Below are positions 1 to 4,702 of a DNA stretch of 6,284 bases, one piece after another. Position 1 is the first letter of the stretch. Each line of letters starts with the position of its first letter. The notes below the pieces were generated by a model that saw only the letters and a list, made by a program, of their open reading frames with translations, searched no databases and was not told the DNA's origin. Origin of the DNA: an uncultured Collinsella sp. (GTDB taxonomy: Bacteria; Actinomycetota; Coriobacteriia; Coriobacteriales; Coriobacteriaceae); assembly GCA_900554255.1 (NCBI GenBank), contig USGN01000075.1, positions 1-6,284 on the forward strand, in the 5' to 3' direction. The position numbers were made by a program, and so were the translations under genes.

Positions 1-4
1 CGGC

Positions 5-45
5 AAAGGGGCCGGCCTCGGGTTGTGATGAGGCCGGCCCCCTTT
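5..45. terminator. GC-rich hairpin, probable bidirectional terminator
   Basis: The arms 5-19 (AAAGGGGCCGGCCTC) and 30-45 (the complement with one extra C) form a stem of about 15 bp around a 10-nt loop (20-29). On either strand the stem ends in only three T residues, so it resembles a compact terminator without a long U tract. It lies about 107 nt beyond the pth stop on the minus strand and probably closes the glmU-prs-pth side. It could equally end a plus-strand gene to the left of the window. The hairpin is seen directly; the terminator function is inferred. Confidence 0.6.
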
Positions 46-107
46 GGGGTGCTATGTGCGTATGGCGGCGCGCGGTTTATTGCGATGCCGCAACTGGGGC
101 GTTTCCG

Positions 108-154
108 CAGGTAAAACCTGACAAAATAAACCTGTCCCTAAATGGTAGGTTTTA
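108..154 (-). repeat. Overlapping AGGTTT/AAACCT inverted repeats at the pth 3' end
   Basis: TAAAACCT (112-119) and AGGTTTTA (147-154) are perfect 8-bp inverted copies; the second overlaps the pth stop codon. CAGGT-AAA-ACCTG (108-120) is itself a small palindrome, and a third related element, AAACCT, lies near 128-133. Read on the minus strand, the first arm after the pth stop can pair with either of two downstream CAGGTTT copies, the nearer one followed by ATTTT. This could be a weak terminator or the remnant of a dispersed intergenic repeat; the sequence alone does not decide. Confidence 0.4.
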
Positions 155-781
155 GTGCTTGCCGTTGGCGGAGGCGGCGCCGTTGACGTGGTCGCGGGCA
201 TAGACCACGCCGTGCACGATCGCCAAGCCGGCGGCGTCGGCCGCGCGGACGCAGGTGTCCTGGAAATCCTCGGCCTCGCGGGCACGCAGCTGCTTAAGCA
301 CGTAGTCGGCGACGGCCATCTTGCCGGGAGGGTTGCCGATGCCGGTGCGGATGCGGCTGAAGTCGCGGCTGCCCATCTTGTCGATGATGGAGCGCAGGCC
401 GTTATGGCCAGCATGGCCGCCGCCCACCTTAACACGCACGTCGCCGGCGGGAATATCGAGCTCGTCGTGGATTACGAGTAGCTCCTCGGCCTTGATTTTG
501 TATTCGCGGCAAAGCTTGGAGATGGGGCCACCCGAGGTATTCATGTACGACTGCGGCTTGACCAGCACGATCTGGCGCTTGCCGCCCTCTTCCTCGGCAT
601 CGTTGATATTGATGAGCGCGACCTCGGCGCCTGCTTGGTTTTTCCAGTACGTGACGCCGGCCTGACGGGCCAGCTCGTCGATCGCCTTAAAACCGGCGTT
701 GTGGCGGGTCTCGGCATACTCATCGCCAGGGTTGCCAAGTCCGGCAACCATGCGAATCTTAAGCGGCTGTGCAGCTGCCAT
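152..781 (-). CDS. pth: Peptidyl-tRNA hydrolase (Pth, bacterial type)
   Basis: This cytoplasmic enzyme cleaves the ester bond of peptidyl-tRNAs that drop off the ribosome, returning free tRNA; it is normally essential in bacteria. The product is 209 residues, close to the 194 of E. coli Pth. Family motifs appear in order: GLGNPG at 14-19, ATRHN-type motif ETRHNAG at 24-30 with the catalytic His at 27, SYMNTSG at 78-84 with the substrate-binding Asn at 81, HDELDIPAG at 105-113 with the catalytic Asp at 106, and GGHAGHNGLRS at 121-131 with Asn 127. The ATG at 781 is chosen because AAGGAAG sits just upstream (785-791) and because an in-frame start at 820 would add 13 residues the family lacks. 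It lies downstream of glmU and prs, as in many Gram-positives. A short polar tail (AASANGKH) follows the fold. Confidence 0.96.
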   Translation of the reverse strand: MAAAQPLKIRMVAGLGNPGDEYAETRHNAGFKAIDELARQAGVTYWKNQAGAEVALININDAEEEGGKRQIVLVKPQSYMNTSGGPISKLCREYKIKAEELLVIHDELDIPAGDVRVKVGGGHAGHNGLRSIIDKMGSRDFSRIRTGIGNPPGKMAVADYVLKQLRAREAEDFQDTCVRAADAAGLAIVHGVVYARDHVNGAASANGKH

Positions 782-895
782 ATGCTTCCTTTCGTTACAC
801 AAAAGTTTAATCAACGACAAAGGCTACCACGCCCGCCGAAGGCGAGGAAAGGTTGCAGCAAAGTCATTTCAGAAAACAGCTGCCCCGAGACAGCA

Positions 896-1000
896 GGAAG
901 CCCCGGACACGCCGGGAGGGGTTATCAAAGCGAACATCCCGCAGCCGCAAAGCGGCGAGGACGTTCGCGTGATAACCCCGCAGGCGTGTCCGGGGCTTCC
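896..1000. repeat. 105-nt nested hairpin between prs and pth
   Basis: The outer arms 896-913 and 983-1000 (GGAAGCCCCGGACACGCC and its exact complement) pair over 18 bp. After a small internal loop, 918-927 (GGGGTTATCA) pairs with 970-979 over 10 bp. Then 930-935 (GCGAAC) pairs with 963-968, 937-939 (TCC) with 959-961, and 944-948 (GCCGC) with 952-956, closed by an AAA loop at 949-951. The structure begins about 24 nt after the prs stop on the minus strand. No T tract follows directly, so it is not a standard intrinsic terminator. It could be an RNA-stabilising or processing element at the prs 3' end, an attenuator, or a palindromic mobile repeat. The structure is read directly; its role is unknown. 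Confidence 0.85.
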
Positions 1001-1023
1001 GGAGGGATGCGAGGGTCGAGCGA

Positions 1024-2010
1024 CTACAGCGCGAAGTCGCCGCCGACGAGCGTGGAGACGGGCTCCTCGTGGTAAACGGCGGAGATGGCCTGAGCGAACT
1101 CCTCGGCGACCGAGATGGTCTTGATCTTGCCACCGACCTCGACGGGAATGGCGTCGGTGACGAGGCACTCGACGATCGGGGCGTCGTTCAGACGCTCGAT
1201 GGCCGGACCGGAGAAGATGCCGTGGGTGGCACAGACGTAGATGTCGCCAGCGCCCATAGCCTTGAGCTCCTTGACGTTGGCGCACAGGGTGCCAGCGGTG
1301 TCGATCATGTCGTCGTTGATGATGCAGGTCTTGCCCTTGATGTCACCGATGATGCCCATGACCTCGGCGGCGTTGTGGCGCGGACGGCCCTTGTGGGCGA
1401 TGGCCAGGTCGCAGCCGAGCATGTCGGACAGCTTCTTGGCGGCCTTGGCGCGACCCACGTCGGGGGAGACGACAACCAGGTTGTCGGTGTCGAAGTGCAT
1501 GTCGTTGTAGTACTGGCCAAACAGCGGCAGCGCGGACAGGTGGTTAACCGGGATATCAAAGAAGCCCTGGATCTGGCCCTGGTGCAGGTCGAGGGTGATG
1601 ATGCGATTGACGCCGGCGCGCTCGAGCAGGTTGGCGACGAGGCGGGCGGTGATGGGCTCGCGCGGGCCGGCCTTGCGGTCCTGGCGGGCATAGCCGTAGT
1701 GGGTGATAACGGCGGTGATGGAGCGGGCGGATGCGCGCTTGGCAGCGTCGGTGGCGATGAGCAGCTCCATGAGCATGTCGTTGACGTTGCCGCCGGCCAC
1801 GGACTGAATCAGGAAGACGTCGGCGCCGCGGACGGTCTCGTCGTAGCGGGCGTAAATCTCACCATTGGCGAACTGCTTTAGCGTAAGGCCCGAAAGCTCG
1901 ACCCCAAGGTACTCAGCAATCTTCTGAGCGAGGGGACGGTTGGAGGAACCGGAATACACGCGGATGGACTTGCGCATATTCTCCGACTTCTCGGGATCAT
2001 TAATCGGCAT
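1024..2010 (-). CDS. prs: Ribose-phosphate pyrophosphokinase (PRPP synthetase, class I)
   Basis: The enzyme transfers pyrophosphate from ATP to ribose 5-phosphate, giving PRPP for purine, pyrimidine, NAD, His and Trp synthesis. The 328-residue product has the full set of class I motifs: FANGEIY at 47-53 near the nucleotide site, the ATP loop YARQDRKAGPREPI at 107-120, DLHQGQIQGFFD at 141-152 with the catalytic-site His at 143, the catalytic flexible-loop region HKGRPR at 206-211 with Lys 207 and Arg 209 kept, and the PRPP-binding loop DDMIDTAGT at 233-241. FANGEIY, in place of the FSDGE form of E. coli, is typical of actinobacterial enzymes. The ATG at 2010 has AGGAG seven nt upstream (2018-2022). 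Starting at the later Met 12 would lose that spacing, so the extra N-terminal residues are probably real. A terminator separates it from glmU upstream. Confidence 0.97.
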   Translation of the reverse strand: MPINDPEKSENMRKSIRVYSGSSNRPLAQKIAEYLGVELSGLTLKQFANGEIYARYDETVRGADVFLIQSVAGGNVNDMLMELLIATDAAKRASARSITAVITHYGYARQDRKAGPREPITARLVANLLERAGVNRIITLDLHQGQIQGFFDIPVNHLSALPLFGQYYNDMHFDTDNLVVVSPDVGRAKAAKKLSDMLGCDLAIAHKGRPRHNAAEVMGIIGDIKGKTCIINDDMIDTAGTLCANVKELKAMGAGDIYVCATHGIFSGPAIERLNDAPIVECLVTDAIPVEVGGKIKTISVAEEFAQAISAVYHEEPVSTLVGGDFAL

Positions 2011-2056
2011 TACCCTTCTCCTTTATATATCGAATGCCATATAGATGCCTTTTTGC

Positions 2057-2085
2057 ATTGTAACCGCGCGACGGGGTTTATCGAG
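2057..2085 (-). promoter_or_regulatory. Candidate prs promoter
   Basis: On the minus strand a TACAAT hexamer (2062-2057) matches the -10 consensus at five of six positions and is followed by the prs ribosome site about 35 nt on. The matching -35 position (about 2085-2080, CTCGAT) is a poor match. A promoter somewhere in 2011-2152 is expected because the terminator at 2153-2187 would block most read-through from glmU. The exact placement is weak. Confidence 0.35.
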
Positions 2086-2152
2086 TCTTGATAACGTCTT
2101 TACCGTCAACGGACACGAACCGACCACTCATCCGGTTGCGCAGGTCACGATA

Positions 2153-2187
2153 GAAAAAGGAGCCGTCCCCATGGAACAGCTCCTTTT
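2153..2187 (-). terminator. Intrinsic terminator of glmU
   Basis: On the minus strand AAAAGGAGC (2187-2179) pairs with GCTCCTTTT (2163-2155). The stem continues inward through two G-T wobbles (GTTCC against GGGAC) to a loop of ATG, about 15 pairs in all, and the 3' arm runs straight into a T5 tract. It begins 15 nt after the glmU stop, exactly where a Rho-independent terminator belongs. The plus-strand reading has four T residues, so weak bidirectional action is possible. Confidence 0.88.
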
Positions 2188-2202
2188 GTGTTTGGCGAAA
2201 CG

Positions 2203-3615
2203 TTATGCCTCGTCGTCCTCGTGCAGACGGCGGCGATAATCGGCGGCCCAGCCCTCAATATTTACCTGACGGGCGCGGCCCAGACCGAGTGCGTCGGCCG
2301 GGACCGGCTCGGTGATGACGGAGCCGGCGGCCACGAGCGCGCCGTCGCCGATCTGGGCGGGCGCGACCATCATGGTGTCGGAACCGATGAAGGCGTCCTT
2401 GCCGATGACGGTCTTGTGCTTGTGCACGCCGTCGTAGTTGCAGGTGATGGAGCCCGCGCCCACGTTGACGCCAGAGCCCATGGTGGTGTCGCCGATGTAG
2501 GACAGGTGCGGCACCTTGGAGCCCTCGCCGATCGTGGACTTCTTGATCTCCACGTGCGTGCCGGCCTTGGAGCCGTCGAGCATGTGGGTGCCCGGGCGCA
2601 GGTAGGCGCGCGGGCCGCAGTCGACGCCGTTCTCGATGACGGCCTCGATGGCGATAGTCTCATCGATGGTGCAGCCGCTGCCGACGGTGGTGTCGGTGAG
2701 GCGGCTGTTGGGGCCGAGCTGGCACTCCTCGCCCACGGTGACGTGGCCGATCAGGTGCGTCTGCGGCCACACGACGGTGTCGCGGCCGATAACGGCATCG
2801 GGGCCGATCCAGGCCTGCGTGGGGTCGATGAACGTGACGCCCTCGGTCATCCAGTGCTCGTTGATGCGGTCGCGCGCGATGGCGGTGAGCTGCGCGAGCT
2901 GGATGCGGCTGTTGACGCCCAGGCCGTCGCGGTAGTCATCGCAGTGGAAGATGGAGACTGCCTGGCCGTGGCCCTTGAGGATCTCGAGCATGTCGGGCAG
3001 ATAGTACTCGGACTGCGCGTTGTCGTTGCCGATCTCGTTAATGTGGGCGGCGAGCTGCGCGCCGTCGAAGGCGTAGCAGCCGGCGTTGCACTCGAGCAGC
3101 GTGGCGGCCTGTTCGGGCGTGCAGTCCTTCTGCTCGATGATGCGCTCGATCTGGCCGTCGGCGCCCAGCTTGATGCGGCCGTAGCCGAAGGGGTCGGGCG
3201 GGGTCATGGTCATGACGGTGCAGGCGAGCTCGCCGGTAGCGACGGTCTGCGCGAACTTGGCGACGGTGTCGGCGGTGATGAGCGGCAGGTCGCCGTTGAG
3301 CACCACGACGGGGCCTTGCGTGATGCCGCAGGCCTCGAGCGCGACCTTCACGGCGTGGCCGGTGCCCAGGCGCTCGGTCTGCTCGACGCACTCGACCTTG
3401 GTGGCGCTGTTGGCGTAGGCGCCATCGATAAGGGCGCGCATCTCGTCGGCGTGGCTGCCGATGACGACCACGACGCGGCTGCAGCCGGCCTTGATGGTGG
3501 CGTCGACGATCCACTGGACCATGGGCTTGCCCAGGATCTTGTGCGAAACCTTGCAGTGGTTCGACTTCATGCGGGTGCCCTCGCCGGCAGCGAGGATAAT
3601 TGCGGTTGCGTCCAT
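2203..3615 (-). CDS. glmU: Bifunctional N-acetylglucosamine-1-phosphate uridyltransferase / glucosamine-1-phosphate acetyltransferase (GlmU)
   Basis: GlmU carries out the last two steps to UDP-GlcNAc, the precursor of peptidoglycan: CoA-dependent acetylation of glucosamine-1-P, then uridylyl transfer. The 470-residue product has both domains. The N-terminal pyrophosphorylase shows LAAGEGTRM at 8-16, Lys 22, LGTGHA at 83-88, NGDLPL at 107-112 with the metal-binding Asp 109, and GVNSR at 233-237 with metal-binding Asn 235. The C-terminal half (about 265-450) is a left-handed beta-helix of hexapeptide repeats with YLRPGT at 338-343, VEIKKS at 355-360, the catalytic His 370 in PHLSYIGD, GVNVGAGS at 382-389 and TCNYDG at 391-396. 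The ATG at 3615 is chosen because AGGAG lies five nt upstream and because the protein then begins, as in relatives, just before the LAAGxGTRM loop. It is divergent from the ECF transporter genes and ends in its own terminator. Confidence 0.98.
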   Translation of the reverse strand: MDATAIILAAGEGTRMKSNHCKVSHKILGKPMVQWIVDATIKAGCSRVVVVIGSHADEMRALIDGAYANSATKVECVEQTERLGTGHAVKVALEACGITQGPVVVLNGDLPLITADTVAKFAQTVATGELACTVMTMTPPDPFGYGRIKLGADGQIERIIEQKDCTPEQAATLLECNAGCYAFDGAQLAAHINEIGNDNAQSEYYLPDMLEILKGHGQAVSIFHCDDYRDGLGVNSRIQLAQLTAIARDRINEHWMTEGVTFIDPTQAWIGPDAVIGRDTVVWPQTHLIGHVTVGEECQLGPNSRLTDTTVGSGCTIDETIAIEAVIENGVDCGPRAYLRPGTHMLDGSKAGTHVEIKKSTIGEGSKVPHLSYIGDTTMGSGVNVGAGSITCNYDGVHKHKTVIGKDAFIGSDTMMVAPAQIGDGALVAAGSVITEPVPADALGLGRARQVNIEGWAADYRRRLHEDDEA

Positions 3616-3647
3616 GTGATCTCCTGTTACGTTATAGAGACGTGTGT

Positions 3648-3675
3648 TTGGAAACGATACACGGCGCAATATGAT
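3648..3675 (+). promoter_or_regulatory. Candidate promoter for the ECF transporter genes
   Basis: TTGGAA (3648-3653) and TATGAT (3670-3675) are separated by 16 nt and match the -35 and -10 consensus at four and five positions. The location fits divergent transcription from glmU. The match is moderate and the start of transcription is untested. Confidence 0.27.
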
Positions 3676-3796
3676 ACCGCAGGCATATGTTGAGCGCGTA
3701 GCGATTGGTTTGCGGTGGTTGAGGCTTGCGCCGCCGTCGTGGCGTTTGCGCTGCTTGCGTGCGACGTTGGCGGTGCTGCGGAGCTGTCTTTTGAGC

Positions 3797-3802
3797 GAGG
3801 GG
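3797..3802 (+). promoter_or_regulatory. Ribosome binding site that sets the ecfT start
   Basis: GAGGGG lies six nt before the GTG at 3809, a normal Shine-Dalgarno spacing. No other in-frame start between 3644 and 3866 has so clear a site, so it supports the GTG at 3809 over the more distant upstream starts. A second GTG at 3815 would have a 12-nt gap. Confidence 0.5.
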
Positions 3803-3808
3803 ACGGGG

Positions 3809-4702
3809 GTGCCCGTGGACAACATACAAGAGGAGTTTGGCGGCGAGCCCGTCGCGGCGTTCTCGATGTCGCATCCGGCTGTGCCGGCACTCTATATAGT
3901 GCTGACGCTGGGGCTCACCATGTTCTCGATGCAGCCGGTGCTGATTGCGCTGTCGCTTGCGGGCGGGCTGGCGTATGGATTTGTGACGCGTGGGGCTGCC
4001 CGCACGCTGGGCGCACTTCGCTGGCAGCTGCCGGTGATTTTGATTATCGCGCTGGTCAATCCACTGTTTAGCGCTTCGGGTTCGACGGAGCTGTTCCGTA
4101 TTGGCATGCGCGCGGTGTATCTGGAGAGCATGGTATATGGCCTGTGCATGGGCGGGCTGTTTGTGGCGAGCGTGCTGTGGTTTGAGGCCGCGGCGTCGAT
4201 GCTCGAATACGACAAGGTGCTCGCGCTGCTGGGTAATGCCGCGCCGGTGATTGCGCTCATGATCTCGATGTGCATGAGGCTTATCCCGCAGTTTTTGCGC
4301 CGCGGCCGCACGGTGCTGGCGGTGCAGGACGCGATTGATGTACCGGGGCGTGCGCCGGCCGACCCCGTGCGCTCGCGCCTGCGGGCGTCCAGCGTGTTGA
4401 TGGGCTGGGGCATGGAAGATTCGCTGGAGCGCGCGGACGCGATGCGCTCGCGCGGGTGGGGTGCCGCGACGCGTCGTACGACATATGCGCGGTATCGACT
4501 GGGGCGCGGCGACGCTGCCGCGCTGGTTGGACTTGCGGTGTTTGGCGCCGCCGCGGTGGCGGTGGCGTGGGCCGCGACGACGCAGTATTCGTTTTACCCG
4601 CAGCTCTCGGTGCCGGCGCCGTGGCCAGGCTATGTCGTGTACGCCGCCTGGATGGTGTTGCCTTGCGCGTTGCACGCGATTGATGAGAAGAGGTTTGGCT
4701 GA
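3809..4702 (+). CDS. ecfT: ECF transporter transmembrane component T (EcfT / CbiQ family)
   Basis: EcfT is the membrane scaffold of energy-coupling factor importers, linking two ATPases to a substrate-binding S protein. The 297-residue product has hydrophobic stretches near 24-58, 74-87, 108-131, 147-160, 235-256 and 273-290, with a cytoplasmic basic segment between them (about 157-235). VNPLFSASG at 83-91 is the Asn-Pro-rich motif after an early helix, and RLIPQFLRRGRTVL (157-170) begins the coupling region. The second coupling motif is present as ADAMRSRGWG (209-218), while the first, usually Ala-Arg-Gly, reads AIDVPG (175-180). The GTG start at 3809 is supported by GAGGGG upstream; ATG 3866 is an alternative that trims 19 residues and still keeps the first membrane segment. 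The stop overlaps the start of the ATPase gene by one base, implying translational coupling. The T family is fairly sure; the substrate is unknown. Confidence 0.88.
   Translation: MPVDNIQEEFGGEPVAAFSMSHPAVPALYIVLTLGLTMFSMQPVLIALSLAGGLAYGFVTRGAARTLGALRWQLPVILIIALVNPLFSASGSTELFRIGMRAVYLESMVYGLCMGGLFVASVLWFEAAASMLEYDKVLALLGNAAPVIALMISMCMRLIPQFLRRGRTVLAVQDAIDVPGRAPADPVRSRLRASSVLMGWGMEDSLERADAMRSRGWGAATRRTTYARYRLGRGDAAALVGLAVFGAAAVAVAWAATTQYSFYPQLSVPAPWPGYVVYAAWMVLPCALHAIDEKRFG

Larger units (their letters stand above)
3616..3808. other. Divergent intergenic region between glmU and ecfT
   Basis: These 193 nt must hold the promoters of both glmU (minus) and the ECF genes (plus). TATAAC on the minus strand (3636-3631) lies very close to the glmU ribosome site and lacks a good -35. 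On the plus strand there is one moderate promoter candidate at 3648-3675. If that promoter is used, ecfT would carry a leader of roughly 125 nt. I looked there for the conserved boxes of cobalamin, thiamine-pyrophosphate and FMN riboswitches and saw none. The frame upstream of ecfT is open, but its translation is Arg- and Leu-rich and unlike a transporter N-terminus. Confidence 0.5.

Noticed and set aside
782..820. Upstream Pth start at 820
   Set aside because: The ATG at 781 has a good ribosome site and gives the normal family N-terminus; the extra 13 residues have no support.
1069..1881. 270-codon plus-strand frame opposite prs
   Set aside because: It is the mirror of a well-identified gene, is Val/Asp/Gly-rich and has no motif.
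2025..2058. 11-codon leader peptide (MQKGIYMAFDI) before prs
   Set aside because: Its start lies at the candidate -10 box, it has no ribosome site, and it shows no run of a regulatory amino acid.
2188..3693. 501-codon open frame on the plus strand
   Set aside because: It lies entirely opposite glmU, reads as Asp/Val/Ala/Gly-rich repetitive protein with no family motif, and reflects the GC-rich codon bias of the true minus-strand gene.
3644..3808. N-terminal extension of EcfT from the GTG at 3644
   Set aside because: It would add 55 mainly Arg/Leu residues not typical of the family and would start only about 29 nt from the glmU start, leaving little room for promoters. No Shine-Dalgarno is seen.
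3676..3808. Riboswitch in the ecfT leader
   Set aside because: None of the conserved boxes of the common vitamin riboswitches is visible; the region looks like GC-rich sequence without a recognised fold.
3616..3825. N-terminal extension of GlmU by 70 residues
   Set aside because: The family begins immediately before LAAGxGTRM, and the ATG at 3615 has a well-spaced AGGAG. The extension is basic and unlike GlmU.
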